64,000 nucleotides of DNA, from the NCBI GenBank assembly GCA_037693485.1, contig CM075346.1:57469001-57533000 (forward strand). Reading direction: 5' to 3'. Numbering within the stretch: the stretch's first letter is position 1; the number at the start of each line of letters is the position of its first letter. The notes under the pieces were generated by a model. The model worked only from the letters and a program-made list of their open reading frames with translations, was not told the origin of the DNA and ran no database searches. Shown here piece by piece: positions 20,214 to 30,924 of this stretch. The translations under genes were made by a program, and so were the position numbers. The DNA is from Kitagawia praeruptora. Taxonomy: Eukaryota > Streptophyta > Magnoliopsida > Apiales > Apiaceae.

Positions 20214-23200
20214 CTAGAGCCAATCACCCATGTATCTAATACCCATGGAACTAGTGTGACCGTCGTGCTTCTGCTGCGACAGGCCTTTGGTCAGTGGGTC
20301 TGCAATGTTATCATTTGTATGCACTTTACATATATGTATTTCACCCCTTTCATTAATCTCTCGTATGAGGTGATATCTTCTGAGTATATGTTTGGATCGG
20401 GAGTGCGATCTAGGCTCTCTAGCCTGTGCAATGGCCCCATTATTATCGCAGTATAGATCAATGGGATCTGCAATCGATGGAACCACTTCCAAATCAGAAA
20501 TGAATTTTCGAATCCAAACTGCCTCCTTAGCCGCTTCACAAGCTGCAATGTACTCAGCCTCCATTGTAGAATCAGCTACTGTTTCTTGCTTTGAACTCTT
20601 CCAGCTTACAGCACCTCCATTTAGACAAAACACAAAACCAGACTGTGATACAGTATCATCCCTGTCTGTTTGGAAACTTGCATCGGTGTAACCCTTTACA
20701 ACCAGTTTCTCCTCTCCTCCATACACCAAGAATGAATCTTTAGTCCTTTTCAGGTACTTTAGAATATTCTTGACTGCCGTCCAGTGACCTTCACCTGGAT
20801 TAGACTGATATCTGCTCGTCATGCTCAAAGCATACGAAACATCGGGGCGAGTACATACCATTGCATACATGATAGATCCAATTGCTGATGCATATGGAAC
20901 TTTATTCATGTGATCCTTTTCATCTAATGATTTCGGACACTGGTCTTTAGAAATCGTTATCCCTTGAGACACAGGGACATATCCCCTTTTAGCATTTTGC
21001 ATACCAAAACGATGCAAAACTTTATCAATGTATGTACTCTGACTTAGACCGATCATCCTTTTAGATCTATCTCTATAGATCCTCATTCCTAGAATGTAGG
21101 TTGCCTCTCCTAAGTCTTTCATAGAGAAATTGCTCCCTAACCATGTCTTAACAGCCTTTAGAGAAGGTATGTCATTCCCCATTAGTAGTATGTCATCAAC
21201 ATACAGTACTATGAATGCCACATGGCTCCCACTAACCTTCTTATAAACACAAGGTTCATCCTCGTTTTGAATAAAGCCATACTCCTTGACTATTTCATCA
21301 AAACGAATATTCCATCTCCTAGAGGCTTGCTTCAATCCATAAATGGATCGACATAATTTACATACCTTGCCAACATTCCTTGGATCGACAAAACCTTCAG
21401 GTTGTGTCATGTACACATCCTCTTCAAGGCTCCCATTAAGGAAAGCTGTTTTGACATCCATTTGCCAGATTTCGTAATCATGGAATGCTGCAATTGCAAG
21501 CAAAATCCGTATGGACTTGACCATGGCAACTGGTGAGAAAGTTTCATCATAGTCAATACCATGAATTTGTTTGAACCCTTTCGCAACCAGTCTTGCTTTA
21601 TAGGTCTGAACATTTCCCTCCATGTCAGTTTTCTTCTTGAAAACCCACTTGCACCCTACGGGTTTTACCCCTTCAGGTGGATCAACCAAATCCCAAACTT
21701 GGTTTTCGTACATGGAATCCATCTCGGATTTCATGGCTTCAAGCCATCTCTTAGAGTCTGGACTGTTCATAGCATCTTGGTATGTGAGAGGCTCATCCTC
21801 ATTTATGAGCATCAAATCCCCACATTGAGTCAAAAGAAACCCATATCTCTCTGGCTCATGGCGAATTCTACCAGATCTACGAACAACCTGTGTTTCTTGA
21901 GCATTATCATTATTCTGCTCTTGTTCCACCTCAGGTTCAATGCTATTTTGTGGTTCTCGATCTTCATCGAGATCTATAGTTCTCCCACTGTCTCTTTTGG
22001 AAACAAAATCTCTTTCCATGAAGACAGCATCTCGAGCAATGAACACTTTCTGCTCAGAAGGACTATAAAAATAATACGCCTTTGTTTCTTTAGGGTATCC
22101 CACAAAATTGCACTCTTCGGATTTAGGTCCAAGCTTGTCAGATACTTGACGTTTTACAAACGCCTTGCATCCCCAAACTTTCATAAAGTTCATGCTTGAC
22201 CGTTTCTCCTCCCATATCTCATATGGAGTCTTTTGAACCTTCTTGGTTGGAACACGGTTAAGTGTGAAAGCCGCTGTTTCTAGAGCATAACCCCAGAAAC
22301 TTATTGGAAGATCTGCATGACTCATCATCGATCGTACCATGTCCAACAGAGTACGATTTCTCCTCTCTGAAACTCCATTCCATTGAGGTGTACCTGGCGG
22401 AGTGAGTTGTGATACAATACCACACTCCTTTAAATACTCTTTAAATTCGGTGCTTAAGTATTCACCCCCACGATCGGATCGTAAGATTTTAATACTTGCA
22501 CATCCGCCTATTTGCTTCTCTACTTCAGCCTTGTATTCTTTGAATTTTTCAAAAGAATCGGATTTGTTCTTCATAAGATATACATATCCATATCTACTGA
22601 AGTCATCAGTAAATGTTATGAAGTAGTAGTAGCCTCCTCTAGCCATCACACGCATTGGGCCACATACATCACTATGTATTAGCTCCAAACGTTCAGTGGC
22701 CCTTTGACCCTTACCAGTAAAAGGGGCTTTAGTCATCTTACCAAGCAAACAAGATTCGCATTTTTCGTATGATTCAAAATCAAACTTATCCAAGTATCCA
22801 TCCTTATGTAATTTGGATATGCGTTTCTCATTTATATGACCTAGACGACAATGCCAGAGGTATGTTTGATTTGAGTCATTAACTTTAAGTCGTTTGTTTT
22901 CTATGTTACAGACAGGATTATCAAAATCAAGAACATATAAACCATTAAATAAACGCGCAACACCATAGGTTAAATCATTTAAAGCAAAAGAGCAACTATT
23001 GTTCTTTATTATAAACGAAAAACCTTTCTTGTCCAAACAAGAAACAGAAATAATGTTTCTGCGAATCGCAGGCACGTAATAACAGTCTTCAAGTTCTAAA
23101 ACAAGCCCAGAGGGCAAAGATAGATAATAAGTTCCTACGGCTAAAGCAGCAACTCTTGCTCCATTGCCTACTCGTAGGTCCACTTCTCCCTTAGCCAAAG

Positions 23201-23411
23201 TCCTACTTCTCTGCAGTTCCTTCACATTTATACAAATGTGAGAAGCACATCCAGTATCCAATACCCAAGATGTAGAAGTAGACAGATTGACTTCTATAAC
23301 ATATATTCCTGAAGTAGAAGCTTGTTGAGCCTTCTTCTTCTTCAGATCCTCCTTCAATCTATCCTTCTCAAGGATTGATCGAACGGATAGAGAGTTTGTG
23401 TTGTTTGTCAT
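20214..23411 (-). CDS. pol: Pol of element H (1065 aa, protease-integrase-RT-RNase H)
   Basis: The frame begins at ATG 23411 and is uninterrupted. The first 45 residues are basic (EKDRLKEDLKKKKAQQ). Then come aspartic protease DTG at 52-54, GAG-pre-integrase (HCRLGHINEKRI with CESC), integrase core (Asp 248 in HSDVCGP, RSDRGGEY, SERRNR), an acidic linker, RT with YVDD at 737-740, and RNase H (TDASF, MEAEYIA, CDNNGA) ending MGIRYMGDWL. The variants (DTG rather than DSG, and a C-terminal VHTNDNIADPLTK) are typical of another copia lineage than A. All catalytic residues that I checked are present. There is no Gag or zinc knuckle upstream, so capsid must come from elsewhere if the element moves. 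Confidence 0.93.
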   Translation of the reverse strand: MTNNTNSLSVRSILEKDRLKEDLKKKKAQQASTSGIYVIEVNLSTSTSWVLDTGCASHICINVKELQRSRTLAKGEVDLRVGNGARVAALAVGTYYLSLPSGLVLELEDCYYVPAIRRNIISVSCLDKKGFSFIIKNNSCSFALNDLTYGVARLFNGLYVLDFDNPVCNIENKRLKVNDSNQTYLWHCRLGHINEKRISKLHKDGYLDKFDFESYEKCESCLLGKMTKAPFTGKGQRATERLELIHSDVCGPMRVMARGGYYYFITFTDDFSRYGYVYLMKNKSDSFEKFKEYKAEVEKQIGGCASIKILRSDRGGEYLSTEFKEYLKECGIVSQLTPPGTPQWNGVSERRNRTLLDMVRSMMSHADLPISFWGYALETAAFTLNRVPTKKVQKTPYEIWEEKRSSMNFMKVWGCKAFVKRQVSDKLGPKSEECNFVGYPKETKAYYFYSPSEQKVFIARDAVFMERDFVSKRDSGRTIDLDEDREPQNSIEPEVEQEQNNDNAQETQVVRRSGRIRHEPERYGFLLTQCGDLMLINEDEPLTYQDAMNSPDSKRWLEAMKSEMDSMYENQVWDLVDPPEGVKPVGCKWVFKKKTDMEGNVQTYKARLVAKGFKQIHGIDYDETFSPVAMVKSIRILLAIAAFHDYEIWQMDVKTAFLNGSLEEDVYMTQPEGFVDPRNVGKVCKLCRSIYGLKQASRRWNIRFDEIVKEYGFIQNEDEPCVYKKVSGSHVAFIVLYVDDILLMGNDIPSLKAVKTWLGSNFSMKDLGEATYILGMRIYRDRSKRMIGLSQSTYIDKVLHRFGMQNAKRGYVPVSQGITISKDQCPKSLDEKDHMNKVPYASAIGSIMYAMVCTRPDVSYALSMTSRYQSNPGEGHWTAVKNILKYLKRTKDSFLVYGGEEKLVVKGYTDASFQTDRDDTVSQSGFVFCLNGGAVSWKSSKQETVADSTMEAEYIAACEAAKEAVWIRKFISDLEVVPSIADPIDLYCDNNGAIAQAREPRSHSRSKHILRRYHLIREINERGEIHICKVHTNDNIADPLTKGLSQQKHDGHTSSMGIRYMGDWL

Positions 23412-24936
23412 TATTCAGTATCTACAATGTTAAAAGCACATAATAAACATTAGATTGTCTGAGTTATCATTATTATGTTCAAATGATTATGATATATTCA
23501 TAATATATCTCCCACTATTTTTATCAAATTAATAGCCCTTACTATTAAATCGGAAAGAATATCCCATAAGTCTTTCTAGTGAGCCAAGATCCATATTTCG
23601 TCATATCCTAAGTCAACCACTGGTAGTCCTTAAAACATGATTATTTAGGTAGACAACATTTGTCAATTATATCATATATAATTCTTGGATAGTTTGGTGA
23701 ACAACAATTGTTCTTGTCTATCTAATAGATTTTGAACCAAACTCTATGCTTCTAAGTTCATAATAATTGAATATAACCGTTTATTTTCACCTTATTATGA
23801 CGACTCAGTTAAGTTAAACCCAATGATACAACGGTCGAATATAACCGCTTATATTCGTCACATCTCACCACGATAGACAGGAGTCCCCTGCCACTGGCAG
23901 TCATTCCCCTTATCGATCTAGGATTCAATGAGTGTTCATTCATTGGAAAGCATCCGATTAAAACTTAATATTTTTGTTAAGGGGTTTCAAAATTAAAACG
24001 ACCATGATCCCATCATAAAGAGATTCCCAATTTTTCCTTGAATTAAATACTTCAAATCAATATTCATCAATAGTTTGATTTCCAGGTTGTTGGAGGAGTC
24101 ACAAGTGGCCTCACTTAATACCCAACTTCCTTACAGGTAAAACCTGTTTTTGACAAAATCTCCCCATATCTTAAATAATTGAAAATTCGTATTTAATTCC
24201 GTGTTTCATAAACACAGAAATCTCATGATCGTTTGTTCATTTTAAAATCTCGAATCGTTACAGATTTTATCTTGTTTAGCATGGCAAGCATGGCATGGGT
24301 GACGTATCTAATACATGCATACATAATTAATCTAATTAAAACATGCATACATTTGCTACTCTACACATGCATCATATGTAAAGTGCATCACATAAAATAA
24401 TATGCTATGATTATGGCCCAATCCTATATGATTTTTCCAAGCTAATGGAAAAATCAAGGTCAATCTATGGTGGTAATAACTAATTATTACAAAATCTCTT
24501 GCTTCACTTCCAAAGCTGCCTTGATTGCCTCCAAGCTCCTCTTGAAACATTTTACAAAAGAACTCGAGTTGCATTCGAGATAAAATAATTACAAAAGGAA
24601 AAACGACATGCAAGTCGTATTTAATTATTACAAACCATAAATTAAAATTAATAAAATAAATTGAAAACTAGGTCTTGGGGCCATAACCATGCATCATGCT
24701 CACATAGCAATTAAAAGCATCACATATTGTATAAACACATTTTTATACAACATAAATTAAATATGATCAAATCATAAATAATAAAATTAACGCACTTTAA
24801 TTAAAAATTAATCTAGTAATCAAAATTACTAATTAATAAAATTTTGCATACTCCAATTTAAACATTAACAATTATAATTTAATCTAGCATGCAAAACCTA
24901 GCTGAAAAAAAATTTTTTTTTTTTATTAAAACAGCT

Positions 24937-24961
24937 GTTGCGCATCTACAGTACGCGCAAC
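24937..24961 (-). other. Hairpin 1 in element H leader
   Basis: GTTGCGC and GCGCAAC form a perfect 7-bp stem around an 11-nt loop containing ATCTACAGTAC. It lies in the transcribed leader about 560 nt after the PBS. The loop sequence recurs in the hairpin at 25024-25056. Confidence 0.6.
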
Positions 24962-25023
24962 AGATCTAAACTGTTAATTCTACCAGAAACGCATTCCGCG
25001 TATGCGTTAATGGCTATAACCCT

Positions 25024-25056
25024 AGGTGATACGCATCTACAGTATGCGCATCACCT
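25024..25056 (-). other. Hairpin 2 in element H leader
   Basis: AGGTGAT and ATCACCT pair over 7 bp, followed after one mismatch by 5 more pairs, around a loop with CTACAGT. The core CGCATCTACAGTA is shared with hairpin 1, 87 bp away. Confidence 0.6.
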
Positions 25057-25510
25057 GTACATGAATATTTTCTGCAGATTTTCTGAAAACCCAGTTCATC
25101 GTGTTCTATATATGTATGTGATTACGATCCGATTTCCTTCCAAACTGTTTCTCAGACTTAGGTTTACTAGTCAGTTACAACACAAACATATATATCAATG
25201 ATTCTTGAATGATTTAAAATCAAAACCTATTATATAAACACGTATGTAAATGTATGTATACACTTATATGCATGAACTGATTTTCTGAATATCGACTGAT
25301 TTCTCAGATGATTTGGTCACGTGTTAATCTCATTAAAACATGGCAGGTAACATCAGATCGCATAACGAATCAAAACCAGTAGCATGTAGCAAATATATAT
25401 ACGCATGAAACATGCAGTAAGGTTCACGAAAAACAAAAAAACTCAAAACTGGTATGTCTTGAACAGATCATATACATCAATAATAACCAGATTATCATAT
25501 TATACAAGTA

Positions 25511-25522
25511 GCTCTGATGCCA
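25511..25522 (-). other. Primer-binding site of element H
   Basis: On the minus strand TGGCATCAGAGC follows the 5' LTR after one base. It matches the initiator tRNA-Met PBS with one substitution. Confidence 0.85.
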
Positions 25523-25523
25523 T

Positions 25524-27026
25524 TGTAGGTTTCGATCGCATATACGCAGCGGAAACAGTAAATAAAAATCGAAACCATGCCCGGATCCATGTATAATATA
25601 TATGATAATCACGGTAGATAGAAACGATTACCTTATCAAAGCTTTATGATTAAAACGATGGAGATGCAATCACAGAGCTTCCTCTTCGAAAACTCCTCTA
25701 CGGTATCCACACGAACACCTTCAAGAACGGCTCACGATCTTGTCCGGAAGAGAGGTACTAGCCTCTAATGAAAATAGGTTTAGGATTAGGGTTTTGTGCG
25801 GCTTAAATGATTTTCACGTACGTAATCCTTTTCCCATATCTTTATATATAGGATAGTATAAAGCCAAAATCCCTTATCAAAAACCTATTCCAAATATGAT
25901 TTATTTAAATAATAAAATCTAATTCTATTATTCAAATAAATAATAATTAAGTCAAACTTAATTATTAAAATCATATCTCATATCTTTTTGTATTTTATTA
26001 TAGCTTAATTAAGTCCCACTTAATTAATATAATAAAATCCAACTTATCATTAATTAATTTAAATTCATTATTTAAATTAATTCTTCCTTTAAAATGTTCT
26101 ATGTGTGTGACCCTGTAGGTTATTATTTATTTTGGCAATAATTTTATTCTCCAATAAAATTATAAACAATGAGCGGTATCTAGTAATACATCATTGCTAC
26201 CCAATTAAATAATAATTAAATCGTGATTCGATAAACCTTTTGTGATTAATGTTCCCGTGTAATATAATCCCTTTAACCAAATATTATAGATTAAACTCGA
26301 GGCATGTTTATCGTCATCCTCTTCATAATTTAATCCGGGTTTACTTGATCCATGAGCAGACTATTAATAACAAATCATTATTTGAGCACGGCCATGCATT
26401 TTATAGTCTCACTCAATCAAGAGGTCAATAATATCTCTCCTAATTATAGGAGGGTTAAATCCTTTATCTATCATTCATATTTCTCATACGATTCACAATA
26501 TACCCGATGTCCACTTTTATCATCACCCGGTCAAAGGTAACTTTTAATGTAGTCAAAGTATATTATCCTCGTATAGAAATATAATGATCTCAAGTCAAAG
26601 GATCATTACACCATTATCACTGTGAGTCTTTCTTATGACTTAATTTAACATGAAGAATCTCACGGTGGGTCTGTCCAGTACCATGTACCCTACATGTACC
26701 TATGTATTGACTTTAGTATCTCCATACTTATAACCAATGAGATGTGGTTATCAGTCAAAAACATACCAGTCTATTTATGTATTATTATTGTCCTGTATAA
26801 TAATACTCGACTAGGGACCTTTAAGAATATGATATATTATATAATCTCAAGTTCAAGTCATGTACTTAAACTATACAACATGTATCATGATTCTAAGGAC
26901 ATTTATTATGCTAACAAATATATCGCAGTAATTAAAGTCATAATAAATACGTTTATTGAATAATCAAATGACATAAAGGTTTATTAAAATAACCAATGTA
27001 TTGCCTCTAGGGCACCTACACTAACA
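25524..27026 (-). repeat. 5' LTR of element H (1503 bp)
   Basis: It is the same length as the LTR at 18697-20199 with about three base differences (for example TGTAGG against TGTTGG at the inner end, and GAGCACGG against GAGCAGGG). In element orientation it runs from 27026 to 25524 and carries the TATATATAAAG box near 25845. Confidence 0.94.
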
Positions 27027-27031
27027 CTTGT
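27027..27031. repeat. Target-site duplication of element H, right (CTTGT)
   Basis: Matches 18692-18696 exactly. Confidence 0.9.
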
Positions 27032-27455
27032 GCCAACTCCAACTTTCATCTACAGTTGCTTTACTGATGAGGCATGTAGAGTGTCCATCAGTATTGGTAT
27101 AGATGTTTGCTTCATAAATATTACCATGTCTTTGTCCAGTTAAAGCAACCTTCCTTGAAGATTTGCTGATTACTTCAAAATGAGTATCATAGAAGTTGAC
27201 ATGATAACCTCTGTCAGTGATTTGACTAACACTAAGCAGATTGTGTTTGAGTCCTTTCACCAGAGCTACTTTTTCAATAATGACATTTCCAATGATAGTA
27301 CTGCCATATCCCAAAGTTTGTCCAATGTTGCCATCTCCATAAGACACAGTTGGGCTAGCCTTTTCCTCAAATTCTGATAGCAAGGTTTTGTCTCCAGTCA
27401 TGTGTACAGAACATCCACTATCCATGACTAACACATTTTTCTTTTTGCCCTGCAA
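27027..27455 (-). pseudogene. pol: Element B pol, N-terminal part (protease to integrase zinc domain)
   Basis: The frame opens at TTG 27455, exactly as in element A, and encodes the aspartic protease (VMDSGCSVHMTGD) and the region up to SWSWHK, where element H interrupts it. It resumes at 18696. The first part carries no internal stop. The gag-pol boundary upstream keeps the CTAAC...TTGCAG|GG arrangement seen in A. Confidence 0.88.
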
Positions 27456-27485
27456 TCAGAATCACAAAGAATTCAGTTAGAATTT

Positions 27486-29799
27486 TTAAGAACCCACACT
27501 TGTTGGGTTCTTTAGCATGCAATTTAACATTTTTAGCAGCAGAAGATTTCTTAACAAAAATTTTTCCTTAGGATTACCTCCTTTAGAAGTAATTTTATTA
27601 TCATCAGAATTAACAGATGCATGCTTAGAATTCACATTCTTTGTTTTGCCAGAATTTGTACTTTTATTGAACTTCGGCAATGGCTCATAAACATTGTAGT
27701 ACAAATTATGATATTCTTCACACATATAAATAGAATGCCATTTACTACCACAATGAAAACAGGGATTTTGTGGTTTATAAAATACTGTCCTATTCCTAAT
27801 GTCAGACTTAGGAATAACAGTAGTCTTCTTCTTACTCCTCCTGCAATCAATAACAAGATGATTAGAGTTACCACAATTAAAACATGTCTTTCTTGGTGCA
27901 TTTGGAATATACTTATAATTATTCTCCTTGTTTATTCCAACTTTACCATTCCTGTTTCTTTTGATAGTAGTGACTCTCTTCTTATCTATCACATCACAGA
28001 TTTTATCTCTCAGTTGTTTCTTTGAAAAAAGACCTACATTCTTGTTTTGGACAGACTTTGATTTAGAATTCTGTGCAGAAGTGGATCCCTCTTCAGTAAT
28101 TGATTTGGAATTTTCTGGATACACATAATTCACAGGCTTTAATTTAGTCTTTGTACTGTCTGTAACATATTTATAGGTTTTTGGATTTGTCGAGTCATTG
28201 ATAACAACTCTTCCTGGATTTGACGAAACAACCTTTTTCCTTGTTCTTTTTCTCATTCTCTGGCTTATAACCTAGACACTCTTTCCAGTTTTTATCTGTA
28301 ATTATCTCGTGAGTTTTTGTTCCAGAGTGTGTCCAAGTTCTGAGTCTTTCATTAGCATCCTTAAGTTGCATTTCAAGTTCTTTACATTTAAACTCTATTT
28401 CAAGTTTCATGTGTTTAGCATTATCACATTCTGTTTGAACTTCCTGCAAGAAAATTAACTCAGCTTCTAAATGATCATTTCTTTTAGTTACCTCTGCCAT
28501 CTGAGATTTTATTCTTGTATTTTCAAGAGATTGACTCCTAAAGCTGATATGCAGAGACTTAAGAAAAGACCTTAACTCAGAGACATTATTTGCTTCAAAA
28601 TCAAACAAGGTTTCAGATACCTTAGTTTCAGCAGCAGCAACAGTCTCATCAGTATTGGCCATTAGTGCATAATTCACCTCTTCTTCTTCAGATTCTGAGG
28701 AAGAGTCCATCCAATCCTTGCTTGATGAGATAAGAGCTTTGGTCTTTGCCTTTTTGCACTCAGTTGCAAAATGACCCATTCCATCACAGTTGTAGCATCT
28801 GACTTTTGATTTGTCAAATTTGCTGCTTTTATCTTCTTTCTTCTTGTATCTGTCTTTGTCAGCATTGAAGGTTTTCTTCTGGAACTTTCCTTGCTTCTTA
28901 GCCTTTCTGAACTTCATCTTCTTGAAGCCCTTGACTATCATAGCAACCATCTCCATCATATCAGAATCAGTAGAGTCATCATCAGTATCAGAATCAGACT
29001 TAACATCAGTATCTGATGATGAGTCATCAGGAATTGACTCCACAACTCTACTTTTTCTTGAAGAACCTTCTTCAGCTTTTCCTTTTGATTTTGATTCAAC
29101 ATTCAAAGCAACAGATTTTGCTTTGACATTTTTCTTGTTCTTCCTCTGTTGAACCTCAAGATCATAGGTTCTTAACATCCCATAGACTTCATCAATAGAC
29201 AGCATCTTCAGATCATATTGATGCCTTATGATTGAAGCTTGAGTATCCCACTCCTCAGTTAGAGCTATTAGAAACTTGGTATTTGAATCCTCTGGATCAT
29301 ACTCTTTGCCAACTAGAGATAGATTATTCAGCAGTGTTAAAAATCTATCATAGATATCAGTAAGGCTCTCATCAGATCTAGCATCGAACTGTTCATACTC
29401 CTGAATCAACAGAGCCCTTCTGTTTCTTTTGATAGACTCAGTGCCTTGACATTGAGTTTCCAAAGTATCCCAAATTTCCTTTGCAGTCTTGCATGCTATG
29501 ACCCTGTTTGACATGACATTATCAAGACTGTTGTGCAATATATTTTTTACCTTTGCATCTTTGAGAACTTGAGCCTTTTCTTCTGGAGTCCACTCACTCT
29601 TTGCCTTGATGACATAGTGTTCAACAACAGTTTCAGTTCTTGCAACTAATCTTGTTGGAAGAAATGGTCCATCATTGATCCTGTCAAGATAGTCAGGATC
29701 AGTAGCTTCCAGATACATTAACATCTTCACCTTCCATGTTGGATACTCAGTTTTCTTGAGAATGAGAATCTTAATGCTTTCATACTTGCTTGTCGACAT
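27486..29799 (-). pseudogene. gag: Element B gag with two frameshifts
   Basis: ATG at 29799 opens a Gag about 95 percent identical to that of A. A one-base insertion near 28233-28245 shifts the frame after LGYKPENEKKNK. The homologous sequence continues in the next frame (VVSSNPGRV...). A second shift near 27555-27570 disrupts the last residues before the VWVLKNSN equivalent. All three zinc knuckles (CYNCDGMGHFATEC, CFNCGNSNHLVIDC, CFHCGSKWHSIYMC) remain recognisable in their frames. The product would be truncated before knuckles 2 and 3. Confidence 0.9.
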
Positions 29800-29834
29800 C
29801 TTAAGATCGTTTCTGATTATTATTAATCAGTTGG

Positions 29835-29846
29835 GCTCTGATACCA
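29835..29846 (-). other. Primer-binding site of element B (tRNA-iMet)
   Basis: On the minus strand TGGTATCAGAGC follows the LTR after two bases. Confidence 0.92.
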
Positions 29847-29848
29847 AT

Positions 29849-30362
29849 TGTTGCCCAGTAATTAACAATTGTAGAAGGGGGGTTGAATACAATTGTATAA
29901 GATTTTCGACTTAAACAGTAATAACACAAGTATAAATCAATAACAACTTTATTAATTCTGATATAAAACTGTTACAAAACTCTCTAAAGAAATTCTTATG
30001 TTCTTAAGAGCTGCTAGGTTACAAGATAACTCGTATAAGCGATTACAAGCGATTCCAATAATGTAAAACCTAAACTGTGTTTATATAGCATACACAGCTA
30101 CACTATCAATTACAAGATATTCTAAATCAATTACATATATCTTTGAATGCATATCTTGTATGATAGCTGCCTTCCTATAAATTAGGAACCGACATATCAA
30201 TCTTCCTTGATCTCTGATCTAATGAGAATCTTTACGAAATCCTGACCAGCTTCTAATACTGACAATACCTTCATACTGACGTTGTATTACTGATGACGTC
30301 AGCATCAGTATCTTGATCAGTAACAATCCAGATCCTGATATCACTTGAATCAATATCTAACA
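29849..30362 (-). repeat. 5' LTR of element B (514 bp)
   Basis: It runs TGTTAGATATTGATTCAAG...GGGCAACA in element orientation. It is several percent diverged from the LTR of A, with small insertions (for example a repeated AATCGCTTGT). It keeps the TATATAAAC box (about 30083-30092 in antisense), the TGACGTCATCA palindrome and the CTGAT/ATCAG-rich U3. Confidence 0.92.
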
Positions 30363-30519
30363 AATCAAGAACACACAACCCTAGTAATGCAAGAACACAA
30401 TTCGTAATATCAAAATAAAAGGAAGAAATATACCCCAAATACGAAACGGAGAGGTGGAGCTTGCAATAAAAAAAATCCCCCAAACTTGAATCTTGAATCC
30501 TGGACAGTAGCCTTGGCAA

Positions 30520-30840
30520 TATGGCGCAGATTCAGCGCGTGAAAAATTCTGTTGACAATTTTTTTTTTGCATGTGTTAAAACACATCACATATGACTAAC
30601 ACTCCTCTGAACAGACATTTTGCCACGCTGTGGCCTGCACTGCGCGATGTAGCGCGTGAAAATCACTGTTCCCGTTTCTTTTTTTTTTTTTATTTTTTTA
30701 ACAAAACAACACAGGCTCGAGTACACCCCCTTGAACAGAAACCTTGATGCGCGGGATCCTGGATAGTGCGCCGTGGCGCGTAGAAATTTCTACCCAGTTT
30801 TTTTTTTTTTTTTGAAACACAATTTTTTTTTGCACTCAAT
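30520..30840. repeat. Three degenerate ~115-bp units with poly-T tracts (element C)
   Basis: Each unit holds a GC-rich GCGCG(T/C)-(A/G)GAAA segment (30535, 30650 and 30775 or so), then a run of 8-16 T, and an intervening TGAACAGA motif. Similarity between units is weak but ordered. In the element's transcript the tracts are poly-A. Confidence 0.4.
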
Positions 30841-30859
30841 TTTTTTTCCTACACTAATG

Positions 30860-30910
30860 CGTGGGTTGCCTCCCACGAAGCACTCCTTTAACGTCAATAG
30901 CTTGACGTTA
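30860..30910 (-). other. Twin hairpins downstream of gag-like ORF (element C)
   Basis: CGTGGG/CCCACG (30860-30877, 6-bp perfect stem, 6-nt loop) and TAACGTCAA/TTGACGTTA (30889-30910, 9-bp perfect stem, TAGC loop) are separated by 11 nt. In the element's sense the order is 9-bp stem first, then the GGGAGGCAACCC hairpin. I recall similar GGGAGGCAACCC motifs in other plant LTR elements; the structure is seen here, its function is not known. Confidence 0.55.
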
Positions 30911-30924
30911 CTTCCAAGCCTCCA

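Larger units (their letters stand above)
23412..25510 (-). other. Element H leader: 2.1 kb without coding capacity where gag should be
   Basis: Between PBS and pol no frame longer than about 85 codons is open, and none shows a Gag or zinc-knuckle pattern. The sequence is AT-rich with a 20-nt A/T homopolymer stretch near 24905-24926, and contains two related hairpins (24937-24961 and 25024-25056). A short open frame at 24356-24613 has no recognisable domain. Either gag was lost or the family is naturally gag-less and packaged in trans. Confidence 0.6.
18697..27026 (-). mobile_element. Element H: young copia with intact pol and no recognisable gag (8.3 kb)
   Basis: Two 1503-bp LTRs (18697-20199 and 25524-27026), a 5-bp target duplication CTTGT, a PBS and a PPT define a full-length insertion in element B. 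I see about three differences between the LTRs, so insertion is recent. The single long frame covers protease to RNase H. Its pol differs strongly from those of A, B and E (DTGCASHIC protease, CESCLLGKM, SKHILRRYHLIREI), so it belongs to another copia lineage, which I do not name with confidence. Confidence 0.93.
16210..30362 (-). mobile_element. Element B: truncated copia of element A's family, minus strand, split by element H
   Basis: Reading on the minus strand, one LTR (30362-29849), PBS, gag, and pol up to mid RNase H are present. The rest of RNase H, the cargo region and the 3' LTR are missing at the junction near 16210. Protein identity to A is high, but the LTR is about 514 bp and several percent diverged from A's. 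Frameshifts in gag and a nonsense codon in pol show it is dead. Element H interrupts the integrase zinc domain. Confidence 0.88.
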
